Assembly (NCBI RefSeq): GCF_001613105.1
Contig: NZ_BDBS01000048.1
Location: 1-64,000 of the forward strand
DNA: 64,000 bases
Source of the DNA: Nocardia pseudobrasiliensis NBRC 108224
GTDB lineage: Bacteria > Actinomycetota > Actinomycetes > Mycobacteriales > Mycobacteriaceae
Direction: 5' to 3'
The notes under the pieces are model-generated. The model saw only the letters and a program-made list of their open reading frames with translations. It had not been told where the DNA came from and did not search any database. The position numbers and the translations under genes were made by a program. Shown here piece after piece: positions 24,234-32,480 of the stretch; position 1 is the stretch's first letter, and the number at the start of each line of letters is the position of its first letter.

Positions 24234-25180
24234 ATGGCCGGATCGGCTGATTCCACGGGCGGACTCACGCGTCGACGTCTGCTCGGCGGAACCGCGTTGG
24301 CCGCGGCATGGGCGGTGATGCCGGGTAATGTCCGCCGCGCCCTGGCGGCGCCCGTCGCGCCGCGACCGATCGAGCATGTCGTGCTGTTGATGCAGGAAAA
24401 CCGTTCGTTCGACCACTATTTCGGCACGATGCCGGGTGTGCGTGGATTCGCCGACCCGAACGCGATGCGGCTGCCGAATGGCTCGCCGGTATTCATGCAA
24501 CCGGACCCGGAGAACCCGGACGGATACACTCTGCCGTTTCATCTGGACACCTGCCGTAACAGTGTCCAGCGCATCCCCTCCACCTCGCACGAATGGTCGG
24601 CTCAGCACGTGGCGCTCGCGGACGGCCGGATGGACAATTGGCTGCCCGCGCACCGCAAGGCCGACGGTCCGGAAGGTCTACATCGAGGCCGGACAGCCCT
24701 ACAATGTGCTCGACGAATTCCGGCAGTTCCGGGAGGCGTCGGAGGATTCGCCGCTGTACCGCAAGGGAATTCGGCCCTCGCCCGCGGGGTCCTTCGAAGC
24801 CGACGCGCGCTCGGGGACGCTGCCCGCGGTGAGCTGGCTCATGCCGCCGGAGACCGCCTCCGAACATCCGGCGTTCCGGCTGGACCGCGGGCGGATGGGT
24901 GGCGACCGAACGCTTCGACCACACCTCGGTGCTGCGCTTCCTCGAATGGTTCACCGGTGTCGAGGAACCCAATATCTCGCCGTGGCGTCGCCGCACCTTC
25001 GGCGATCTCACCTCGGCGCTGCGATTCGATCAGCCCGCCGCCGCGGCGGCGACCTTCCCGGGCGTGGACGCCGAACTCGCGCGGGCGGATCTGACCGACC
25101 TGCTCCCGAGACCGGTAGTGCCGGCCAGTCCGCAGATCCTGCCCGTCCAGGCCCCGGGCACGAAACCGCAGGTGCCCTGA
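24234..25180 (+). pseudogene. Tat-exported phospholipase C, broken by at least two internal deletions
   Basis: ATG 24234 follows GAGGAGGGG. The frame encodes a twin-arginine signal (TRRRLLGGTALAAAWAV) and the phosphoesterase-family start HVVLLMQENRSFDHYFGTMP up to HRKADG. Near 24665 the sense shifts to a second frame (KVYIEAGQPYNVLDEFRQF, then VSWLMPPETASEHPA). Near 24895 it shifts to a third (GWVATERFDHTSVLRFLEWF to the stop at 25180). The parts are in family order, but the total coding length is about 315 codons against about 500 for bacterial phospholipases C. The central catalytic and substrate-binding portions are missing. Such enzymes hydrolyse phosphatidylcholine, so loss is notable beside an intact choline pathway. 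Confidence 0.82.
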
Positions 25181-25183
25181 GGT

Positions 25184-25993
25184 TCAGTCGAGCCGGAATC
25201 GCGGCCGCGGGCCGATGTCCTCGGGTTCGAACGGCTGCTGTCCGCGTTCGGTGGTCTCGGGTCGGAAACCCATGCCGCGCAGGATCGTTCGCAGATGGAC
25301 GTCGAACAGTCCGTCGGTGTTGGTGATCAATCTCGGTAGATTGCCCCACAATTCGGAGATGATGAACCCGAGGACGGCGGCCCAGGCGTTGTGCGCCGCG
25401 GCGGCCGCGGCCGGGGTCAGGCTCGTCAGGGCGGATTTTCGCGGTTCCAGCAGGCGAGCGCCGAGTCCGGCGAGTTCGACCGGGTCCGGTGGCTCGAACT
25501 CGTCGGGGGTGGCGGCGTCCGCGGCCAAGGCGTGCAGATAGGTCTCGATGATCGCGGCCATGATCCGTCCGGCCGCGGGGCCGGTGGCCGATTCGGGGGC
25601 GTGGTAGCCGGGTATCGGGGTGCCGTAGATCAGGGCGAAATCGGCCGGATTGGCCAGCGCCCACTGCCGGATGGTGGCGAAGATCGATCGCATGCGGGTG
25701 TGCGGCGACGCGTCGGCGGTGTGGTCGTGAGTGCGGTCGATGGTGTCGGCGAGGTCGGTATAGGCGTCGACGCACAGGGCGGTGATCAGATCGGCCTGGG
25801 TCGGGAAGTAGCGGAAGATCGCCGGTGAGGACATGCGCATATCGCGGGCCAGGGCCCGAAGCGACAGTCCACCGTAGCCGTTGGCGATCAGTTGCTCGCG
25901 GGCCAGCCGTTTGATCTCGTCGATGGTCGCCTGGCGGCGCTCCTCGCGGCGGGTGCCTCGAGGCCCGGTCCGCGCGCTCCGGGATTCGGGCAT
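25184..25993 (-). CDS. TetR/AcrR regulator with WHG-type C-terminal domain
   Basis: A 269-aa repressor. The N-terminal helix-turn-helix (about 20-70) reads ATIDEIKRLAREQLIANGYG then LSLRALARDMRMSSPAIFRYF. The C-terminal domain contains ALIYGTPIPGYHAPE, characteristic of the WHG/TetR_C_33 group. ATG 25993 follows AAAGGA. It is divergent from an AhpD-like gene; the 122-bp gap holds a GTTATC-N3-GATAAC palindrome, the probable operator. A second regulator of the same subgroup lies at 51759. Its 3' end is three bases from the phospholipase pseudogene. Confidence 0.87.
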   Translation of the reverse strand: MPESRSARTGPRGTRREERRQATIDEIKRLAREQLIANGYGGLSLRALARDMRMSSPAIFRYFPTQADLITALCVDAYTDLADTIDRTHDHTADASPHTRMRSIFATIRQWALANPADFALIYGTPIPGYHAPESATGPAAGRIMAAIIETYLHALAADAATPDEFEPPDPVELAGLGARLLEPRKSALTSLTPAAAAAAHNAWAAVLGFIISELWGNLPRLITNTDGLFDVHLRTILRGMGFRPETTERGQQPFEPEDIGPRPRFRLD

Positions 25994-26068
25994 GGCGTCG
26001 GTCCTTTCGCGCGGGCGTCCGCTCGTACGGTATCGGCCTCTTGACAAATCCCCACGATACTCGACACT

Positions 26069-26101
26069 GTTATCAGCAGTAAAACAGTTATCGGTGATAA
26101 C
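26069..26101. promoter_or_regulatory. TetR-type operator between 25184 and 26116 genes
   Basis: GTTATC-GGT-GATAAC (26087-26101) is a perfect inverted repeat, and a further GTTATC half-site occurs at 26069-26074. TTGACA at 26041-26046 is a good -35 candidate for the rightward gene. The palindrome ends just before the AAGGAGG ribosome binding site, so repressor binding would block both transcription and initiation. Confidence 0.6.
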
Positions 26102-26115
26102 GTAAGGAGGTCCCG

Positions 26116-26772
26116 ATGTTGCCGTCGACCACTCAGGGCTCGCCGGGCCCGGCGGCCTTTCGCAAGCGCTTCTACACCCTGCCCCAGTTGGTCGCGGATA
26201 TGCGGGTCCTGGCCGGGCGACGGGCCGACCTGCGGGCGATCTTCGAACAACAGCGCATGGACCCGCTGCTGCGCGAACAGGTCACGCTGGCGGTATCGGA
26301 GGTCAACGGCTGCGGCTTCTGCACCTACATCCATCAGGAGACCGCGCTGGCCGCCGGGGCCGATATCCGCGAACTGGCCGCGTTCGCGGGCCTGGATCCC
26401 GAGACCGTGGACGAGGACCACGTCATCGCGATCATGTGGGCCCAGAGCCGTGCGGAGGCCGGAATGGGTGAGGCGGGCGAACACCTCGAACGCGCTGTCA
26501 CACAACGCTTCACCGCACAACAACGCCGCGATCTGGACACCGTGATCCGCTGGATGACCCTGTCCAACCTCGCGGGCAACACCCTCGAGGCCCTGATCCG
26601 GCGGGTACGCGGCCGAAAAGTCCCCGGCAGCAGACTGTTCGACGAACTCGTCATCGGCGGCGTCTACGTGGCGGGCTCGATCCAAACAGGCCTGCGCACC
26701 GCGCGGATGCGAGGCAAATCGGTACGGGACGTGCTCCGCGAAGCCACCGCGACAATCCGCGCCAGCGCGTAA
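26116..26772 (+). CDS. AhpD-like / carboxymuconolactone decarboxylase family protein
   Basis: A 218-aa AhpD-fold protein. The redox motif is EVNGCGFCTYIH with C66, C69 and H73 preceded by E62, the ExxxCxxCxxxH pattern of thiol-active members that reduce peroxides or disulfides. AAGGAGG precedes ATG 26116 at ideal spacing. It is divergent from and probably repressed by the TetR regulator. The C-terminal half (RQ..L..VIRWMTLSNLAGN) is helical. A role in peroxide or quinone stress is family inference. Confidence 0.85.
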   Translation: MLPSTTQGSPGPAAFRKRFYTLPQLVADMRVLAGRRADLRAIFEQQRMDPLLREQVTLAVSEVNGCGFCTYIHQETALAAGADIRELAAFAGLDPETVDEDHVIAIMWAQSRAEAGMGEAGEHLERAVTQRFTAQQRRDLDTVIRWMTLSNLAGNTLEALIRRVRGRKVPGSRLFDELVIGGVYVAGSIQTGLRTARMRGKSVRDVLREATATIRASA

Positions 26773-26785
26773 ACCCCTACTTCGG

Positions 26786-27238
26786 CTAGGTGAGCGGCCA
26801 GGCGTCGGAAACGGTGTCGGCGGTGGTGGGTTTGGTGTAGATGTCGATGATCCGCCAGCCGGGGTCGAGTTTCGCGATGTCGTATCCCACAGCCCAGCGC
26901 TCGATCTCCACGTCGTTCTCGCGCTGGCGGCTGACGATGATTTCCATCGTGACGCGGGTGGGGTGCAGGACGCGGATGACCCGGTCGAGGATTGTGGCGT
27001 GGTGGTAGCCGCGGGCGCCGAGGTCGCGTTGACCCGCCAGGAGAGACTCGCGGACCTCCGCGTCGGTCAGAAGCCACTGGTTGCGGCCGCCGTCCTCGCA
27101 GATATACAGCGGGATCGAATAGTAGTTCCGGTGGAAGTGGTCATTGCCCGCGCGACCGGCGGTGAATTCGATGAACTCCCGGGCGTAGCGGCTGTACCAG
27201 ATATCTATTTCGCGACGAATGTCGTCATCCACAGTCAT
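26786..27238 (-). CDS. NTF2-like / ring-hydroxylating-dioxygenase-beta-like protein
   Basis: A 150-aa protein with the cone-like alpha+beta pattern of the SnoaL/NTF2 superfamily: an N-terminal helix (DDIRREIDIWYSRYAREFIE), ILDRVIRVLHPTRVTMEIIV strands, and a final WRIIDIYTKPT strand. This resembles ring-hydroxylating dioxygenase beta subunits, but no alpha subunit is adjacent. It is convergent with the AhpD-like gene, 14 bases apart. No catalytic residues can be assigned. Confidence 0.7.
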   Translation of the reverse strand: MTVDDDIRREIDIWYSRYAREFIEFTAGRAGNDHFHRNYYSIPLYICEDGGRNQWLLTDAEVRESLLAGQRDLGARGYHHATILDRVIRVLHPTRVTMEIIVSRQRENDVEIERWAVGYDIAKLDPGWRIIDIYTKPTTADTVSDAWPLT

Positions 27239-27561
27239 GCGTCCGCCTCTGTGTCGTTCGAGCCGAAACCACGTTGAACAGGGGATTCGAGTGTGGATGA
27301 AAGGCGGCGCTCGCCGCTAGCGCGATGAGACGGACGTCACCGCAGGGCGGCGGCCACCGCGTGCAGGGCCAGGCCCTGGCCCCACGGTTGGATGCGGTCG
27401 TCGCGGATCACGCTGTAGCCGAATGGGACCAACTGCAAGACGGTGCCCGCGCTGACTCGGGTGAGGGCGCCGAGGCGTCGACGTAGCCGAGCGCCGCGAC
27501 GAACCCGTAGGGCACAAAATCGGTTGCCGTTGATTCGCAAGGGATTCCATGAATCCTCCAA
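27239..27561. other. Gene-poor stretch with a possible degraded coding remnant
   Basis: On the minus strand, 27337-27460 translates to SAGTVLQLVPFGYSVIRDD and on to a stop at 27337, and an adjacent frame gives FVPYGFVAALGYVDASA. The protein-like composition split over two frames suggests the end of a decayed gene, but I cannot name it. No start codon or ribosome binding site supports a live gene. Confidence 0.3.
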
Positions 27562-27578
27562 GTTGCGTAATAAGCAAC
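27562..27578. promoter_or_regulatory. IclR-type palindrome GTTGC-N7-GCAAC, distal site
   Basis: GTTGCGTAATAAGCAAC is an inverted repeat with 5-bp arms, followed at 27586-27597 by a weaker half-site ending GCAAC. The same GTTGCGTAATA sequence recurs at 27695. The distance to the operon start (27744) is about 170 bases. IclR regulators commonly bind such 15-17-bp palindromes. Confidence 0.55.
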
Positions 27579-27694
27579 AATATTCACAATATGCAACAGT
27601 GTGCGCCCCGGCCGAGCGGGTCGTCAACCCCGGATCGCTCTGTGACAGTAGGGTTTCCGGCGGTTGACAGCCCGGCATCGTAAGCGGAACATCT

Positions 27695-27729
27695 GTTGCG
27701 TAATACGAATCCGTTGCGGTTCGAGCAAC
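27695..27729. promoter_or_regulatory. IclR-type palindromes, proximal pair
   Basis: An imperfect site GTTGCGTAATACGAATC (27695-27711) is followed by a perfect GTTGC-N7-GCAAC (27713-27729), ending 14 bases before the operon's GTG. Spacing in the perfect site is identical to the distal site. The IclR gene at the operon's end (37067) is the obvious candidate ligand-responsive regulator. Confidence 0.6.
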
Positions 27730-27743
27730 ACTGGAGGCACGCT

Positions 27744-30197
27744 GTGGCCCATCCCAGAGTCGTCGTCATCGGAGCCGGAATAGTCGGCGCCGGACTTGCC
27801 GAGGAAATCACCGCGCGCGGCTGGACCGATGTCACGGTCCTCGACCGCGGACCCCTGTTCGCCACCGGCGGATCCACTTCGCACGCACCGGGTTTGGTTT
27901 TCCAGACCAATCCGTCGAAAACCATGAGCGAGTTCGCGCGCTACACCGTCGAGAAGTTCCGCGCCCTCGACCATCCCGACGGCTGGGTCTTCAATCCCGT
28001 CGGCGGCCTCGAGGTGGCCACGACGCCCGAACGCTGGCGCGACCTGCACCGCCGGGCCGGGTGGGCGCACTCCTGGGGTATCGAGGGCCGATTGCTCGAT
28101 GCGGCCGAATGTGCCGCATTGCACCCGCTGCTGGATCGCGAACGAATTCTGGGCGGATTCCACACGCCGACAGACGGATTGGCCAAGGCCGTGCGCGCCG
28201 CGGCGGCGCAGGCGCGGCTCGCGATCGCGCGCGGCGCGCGATTCCACGGACATCGCGAAGTGCTCGAGATCGTACAGCGCGGTGGCCGCGTGGCGGGGGT
28301 CCGGACCGCCGACGGCGTGCTGGACGCGGATATCGTGATCTGCGCGGCCGGTTTCTGGGGTGCGGAGCTGGCGCGACGGGTCGGCCTCGTGGTGCCGCTG
28401 GTGCCCATGGCCCACCAATACGCCCGCAGCGGGCCGCTGGCCGCGCTCTCGGGTCGCAATGGCGAACTGGGCGAGGCGAGTCTGCCGATTCTGCGGCATC
28501 AGGCTCAGGACCTGTATTTCCGCGAACACGTCGACCGGCTCGGAATCGGCTACTACGGACACCGGCCGATGCCGGTCGACATGGCGGATCTCGCCGCGGT
28601 CACCGCCGGGGAGTCGATGCCTTCGATCCTGCCGTTCACCGACGCCGATTTCGCCCCGGCCTGGCGGGAATCGATCGAACTGCTTCCCGCGCTGGGGGAT
28701 TCGAAGATCGAGGAGGGTCTCAACGGTATCTTCTCGTTCACTCCCGACGGCTTCTCGATCATGGGCGAACATCGGGAACTGTCCGGATTCTGGGTCGCCG
28801 AGGCCGTCTGGGTCACCCATTCGGCGGGTGTGGCCCGGGCGACCGCGCAATGGCTCGTCGACGGCGCGCCCGATACCGATGTGCACGAATGCGATCTGTA
28901 CCGGTTCGAGGAGGTCGCGCGCGGCGAGCGATTCGTCCGCGAGACCAGCACCCAGGCCTTCGTCGAGGTCTACGACATCATTCATCCGCATCAGTACCGC
29001 ACCGCGCTACGCGGGCTGCGCACCAGCCCGTTCCACGACCGGCAGCGCGAACTGGGCGCGTACTTCTTCGAAAGCGGCGGCTGGGAGCGGCCCGCCTGGT
29101 TCGAGGCCAATGCCGAACTGGCACAACGACTTCGCGATGCCGGGGTGCCGTTCCCCGAACGCGACGACTGGGCGGGCAGATTCTGGTCGCCGATCTCCAT
29201 CGCCGAGGCCCGCTGGACCAGGCAGCGGGTCGCCCTGTACGACATGACGCCGCTGACCCGCTACGAACTCACCGGTCCCGGCGCGCTGGCATTCCTACAG
29301 CACCTCACCACCAACAATCTCGACAAGAGCGTCGGCTCGGTGACCTACACCCTGCTGCTCGACGAAAACGGCGGTATCCGTAGCGATCTCACCGTCGCCC
29401 GATTGGGGCGGGAACTGTTCCAGGTGGGCGCGAACGGGCCGCTGGATTTCGACCGGTTCACCCGGCGACTGCCCGCCGACGGCTCGGTGCGCTTGCGCGA
29501 TATCACCGGCGCGACCTGTTGCGTCGGCGTGTGGGGGCCCGCGGCGCGAGATCTTGTGCAGCCGCTGTGCCTGGATGATCTGTCGCATCAGGCGTTCAAA
29601 TACTTTCGCGCACTGCGCACCCGCCTCGACGCCATCCCCGTGACCATGCTGCGCGTCTCCTATGTCGGCGAGCTCGGCTGGGAGATCTACGCCAGCGCCG
29701 AATACGGCCGCGCGCTGTGGGATCTGCTGTGGGAGGCGGGTCGCGCGCACGAGGCGATCGCGGCGGGCCGGATCGCGTTCAACAGCCTGCGCGTCGAAAA
29801 GGGTTACCGCAGTTGGGGAACCGATATGACCACCGAACACACACCCGTCGCCGCGGGTCTGGGCTTCGCGGTGCGCCTGGACAAACCGGATTTCGTCGGC
29901 CGTGACGCACTGGTGCGGGCCCAGCCACCCGCGAAGATCCTGCGCAGCATCGTATTCGACGATCCGGCGGCGGTGGCGCTCGGTAAGGAGCCGGTATTCG
30001 ACGGCGAGACCTGCCTCGGCTATGTGACCAGCGCGGGCTATTCGACCACCCTCGCCCGCACCATCGCCTACGCCTGGCTGCCCGCGGCCACCGCACCCGG
30101 TGACGGGGTGGAGGTCGACTACCTCGGCGTCCGCTACCCCGCGGTGGTGCACGCCGAGCCGGTGGTCGATCCCGAGATGTCCCGGATCAGGAGGTAG
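27744..30197 (+). CDS. dmgO: Dimethylglycine oxidase (FAD/folate, GcvT-domain)
   Basis: An 817-aa two-part enzyme that oxidatively demethylates N,N-dimethylglycine to sarcosine, passing the methyl carbon to tetrahydrofolate. The N-terminal FAD domain has VVVIGAGIVGAGLAE (6-20), and HAPGLVFQTNPS carries the histidine likely to hold FAD covalently. The C-terminal half, from about residue 430, is GcvT-like (LYDMTPLTRYELTGPGALAF, LRVSYVGELGWEIY, SLRVEKGYRSWGTDM). Length agrees with Arthrobacter dimethylglycine oxidase. GTG 27744 follows GGAGG. First gene of the choline operon; the next ATG is four bases after the stop. Confidence 0.88.
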   Translation: MAHPRVVVIGAGIVGAGLAEEITARGWTDVTVLDRGPLFATGGSTSHAPGLVFQTNPSKTMSEFARYTVEKFRALDHPDGWVFNPVGGLEVATTPERWRDLHRRAGWAHSWGIEGRLLDAAECAALHPLLDRERILGGFHTPTDGLAKAVRAAAAQARLAIARGARFHGHREVLEIVQRGGRVAGVRTADGVLDADIVICAAGFWGAELARRVGLVVPLVPMAHQYARSGPLAALSGRNGELGEASLPILRHQAQDLYFREHVDRLGIGYYGHRPMPVDMADLAAVTAGESMPSILPFTDADFAPAWRESIELLPALGDSKIEEGLNGIFSFTPDGFSIMGEHRELSGFWVAEAVWVTHSAGVARATAQWLVDGAPDTDVHECDLYRFEEVARGERFVRETSTQAFVEVYDIIHPHQYRTALRGLRTSPFHDRQRELGAYFFESGGWERPAWFEANAELAQRLRDAGVPFPERDDWAGRFWSPISIAEARWTRQRVALYDMTPLTRYELTGPGALAFLQHLTTNNLDKSVGSVTYTLLLDENGGIRSDLTVARLGRELFQVGANGPLDFDRFTRRLPADGSVRLRDITGATCCVGVWGPAARDLVQPLCLDDLSHQAFKYFRALRTRLDAIPVTMLRVSYVGELGWEIYASAEYGRALWDLLWEAGRAHEAIAAGRIAFNSLRVEKGYRSWGTDMTTEHTPVAAGLGFAVRLDKPDFVGRDALVRAQPPAKILRSIVFDDPAAVALGKEPVFDGETCLGYVTSAGYSTTLARTIAYAWLPAATAPGDGVEVDYLGVRYPAVVHAEPVVDPEMSRIRR

Positions 30198-30201
30198 CGA
30201 T

Positions 30202-31350
30202 ATGACCACGGCCACCGCCGGATACGACGTCATCGTGATCGGCCTCGGCGGCATGGGCAGCGCCGCGGCCTGTCACCTCGCCGCGCGCGGGCAGCGCGTC
30301 CTCGGGCTGGACAGATTCGAGCCCGCCCACGATCGCGGCTCCAGCCACGGCGGCTCGCGGGTGATCCGGCAGTCCTATTTCGAGGATCCCGCCTACGTGC
30401 CGCTGCTGCTGCGCTCCTACGAACTGTGGCGGCGTCTTGCCGCCGACAGCGGCCGGGAGGTGTTCCGGCTCACCGGCGGACTGTATCTGGGTCCGCCCGA
30501 ATCGGTCACCGTCGCGGGCAGTTTGCGCGCCGGAGTGGAATGGTCGCTGCCGCACGAGGTGCTCGACGCCGCCGAGATCCACCGCCGGTTCCCGAATCTC
30601 ACCCCGAATACGGGCGTTATCGGAATCTACGAGGCCAACGGTGGTTTCGCCCGGCCGGAGTCGACCGTTCAGGCGCATATCGAACTCGCCCTGCGCGCCG
30701 GGGCGACCCTGGCCTTCGGCGAGCATGTGCGGGGCTGGGAGGAAGGCGCGCACGGCGTTTCGGTCACCACCGCGCGCGGGGTCTATCGGGCCGACCAGCT
30801 GGTGATCTGTCCGGGCGCGTGGGCCCCGCAGTTGTTGGCGCAGTTCGCGATTCCCATCACCGTCGAGCGGCACGTGCTGTATTGGCTGGATCCGATCGGC
30901 GGGACGGCGGCGTTCGAGGACGCGCCGGTCTTCATCGCCGAGAACGAGTTCGGCAGGCAGATCTACGGATTTCCGGCGATCGACGGTCCGGACGGCGGGG
31001 TGAAGGTCTCCTATTTCCGCAACGGCATGCCGTGCACGCCCGAGACCATCGACCGCGTCGTACATCCGCGCGAGATCGCCGAGATGCGCGAGCGCGTCGC
31101 CGAACTCGTTCCGGCGCTGGACGGTCCGCCCGTGCACACCGCCACCTGCATGTACTCCAATACCCCGGACCATCATTTCGTCATCGCCCGTCATCCCGAC
31201 ACCGCGCGGGTGACGATCGCGTGCGGATTCTCCGGCCACGGTTTCAAATTCGTGCCGGTGGTGGGGGAGATCCTGGCCGATCTGGTCGTCGACGCGAAAA
31301 CCGCGCATCCGATCGCCCTGTTCGATCCGCGCAGGCTGGTGAGCGCATGA
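30202..31350 (+). CDS. Monomeric sarcosine oxidase-like flavoenzyme
   Basis: A 382-aa FAD enzyme of the monomeric sarcosine oxidase/N-methyltryptophan oxidase family, converting sarcosine to glycine, formaldehyde and peroxide. The dinucleotide motif VIVIGLGGMGSAAACHLAARG is near residue 10, GSSHGGSRVIRQSYFE is the family block near 48-63, and CMYSNTPDHHFVI holds the cysteine that covalently carries FAD. The Rossmann loop is intact and length is standard. Its stop overlaps the Rieske gene start (ATGA). In context it performs the last oxidative step of choline catabolism. Confidence 0.87.
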   Translation: MTTATAGYDVIVIGLGGMGSAAACHLAARGQRVLGLDRFEPAHDRGSSHGGSRVIRQSYFEDPAYVPLLLRSYELWRRLAADSGREVFRLTGGLYLGPPESVTVAGSLRAGVEWSLPHEVLDAAEIHRRFPNLTPNTGVIGIYEANGGFARPESTVQAHIELALRAGATLAFGEHVRGWEEGAHGVSVTTARGVYRADQLVICPGAWAPQLLAQFAIPITVERHVLYWLDPIGGTAAFEDAPVFIAENEFGRQIYGFPAIDGPDGGVKVSYFRNGMPCTPETIDRVVHPREIAEMRERVAELVPALDGPPVHTATCMYSNTPDHHFVIARHPDTARVTIACGFSGHGFKFVPVVGEILADLVVDAKTAHPIALFDPRRLVSA

Positions 31351-32480
31351 CGAACGGGGATTCGCTGATTCCGACCCTGGGCGGTCACTGGTACGCCGAC
31401 GAGCGGGTGTTCGCGGCCGAGCAGGTGCGCCTGTTCGAGCGAATGTGGTTCTGCGCCGCGCGCTCCGGCGAGCTCGCCGAATCCGGCCAATTCCGGCGGG
31501 TACAGGTGGGCCGAGAGAGCGTGCTGATCGTGCGCGGTCGCGATGGCGAACTGCGGGCATTCCTCAATATCTGCCGCCATCGCGGGGCGATGCTGTGCAC
31601 CGAGGACGAGGGCCGGATCCAGCGCAATCTGCGGTGCCCGTATCACGCCTGGACCTACAGGCTCGACGGCAAACTGGTCGCCGCGCCGAATCTCGGTGCG
31701 CTGCGTTCGGCCTCGGGCGAGGCGATCGACCGGGTCGCCTACGGTCTGGTGCCGGTGGCGCTGCGGGAGTGGCTCGGATACGCCTGGGTCTGCCTGGCCG
31801 AGGAGCCGCCCTCGTTCGAGGCCGATGTGGTGAACGCCGTCACAGCGCGACTGGGAGATCCCACGGCAGTCGACTCGTACGGCATCGAGCGGCTCGCGGT
31901 CGGACACCGAGTGGTCTACAGTGTCGCAGCGAACTGGAAGCTAATTGTGGAGAACTTCATGGAGTGCTACCACTGCGCGACCATCCACCCGGAGCTCACC
32001 GAGGTCCTACCGGAGTTCGCGCAGGGATTGGCGGCCCAGGTGTTCGTCGGGCACGGCGCCGAATTCGGCCCGGACATCGCGGGTTTCACCGTCGACGGCT
32101 CGGCGGGTTTCGACGCTCTGCCGGGTGTCGGACCCGAACAGGATCGCCGCTACTTCGCGATCACCATCCGACCGCAGGTATTCGTCAATCTGGTACCCGA
32201 CCATGTCATTTTCCACCGGATGTACCCGCTCGCGGTCGACCGCACCCTGGTCGAATGCGATTGGCTCTACACCGAGGATGTGGTGGCGAAGCGGCGCGAC
32301 GTATCGCGTTCGGTCGAGCTGTTCCATCGGGTGAACCAGCAGGATTTCGCGGCATGCGAGCGCACCCAGCCCGCCATGTCCTCGCGTGCCTACCGCCACG
32401 GCGGCGTGCTGGTCCCCGCGGAGCATCACATCGCGGAGTTTCACGAGTGGGTCTCCCGACGCATGGAAGAGGTGGAATGA
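31347..32480 (+). CDS. gbcA: Rieske non-heme iron oxygenase, probable glycine betaine demethylase
   Basis: A 377-aa Rieske oxygenase alpha subunit. The 2Fe-2S ligands are C76 and H78 (ICRHRGAML) and C97 and H100 (CPYHAWTY); the mononuclear iron site is ENFMECYHCATIHPEL with H209 and H214. Placement between dimethylglycine oxidase and betaine aldehyde dehydrogenase supports glycine betaine N-demethylation to dimethylglycine. The reductase partner (GbcB, ferredoxin reductase) is absent from the operon, so electrons must come from elsewhere. Start and stop overlap neighbours by four bases. Carnitine or other trimethylammonium compounds remain possible substrates. Confidence 0.82.
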   Translation: MTNGDSLIPTLGGHWYADERVFAAEQVRLFERMWFCAARSGELAESGQFRRVQVGRESVLIVRGRDGELRAFLNICRHRGAMLCTEDEGRIQRNLRCPYHAWTYRLDGKLVAAPNLGALRSASGEAIDRVAYGLVPVALREWLGYAWVCLAEEPPSFEADVVNAVTARLGDPTAVDSYGIERLAVGHRVVYSVAANWKLIVENFMECYHCATIHPELTEVLPEFAQGLAAQVFVGHGAEFGPDIAGFTVDGSAGFDALPGVGPEQDRRYFAITIRPQVFVNLVPDHVIFHRMYPLAVDRTLVECDWLYTEDVVAKRRDVSRSVELFHRVNQQDFAACERTQPAMSSRAYRHGGVLVPAEHHIAEFHEWVSRRMEEVE

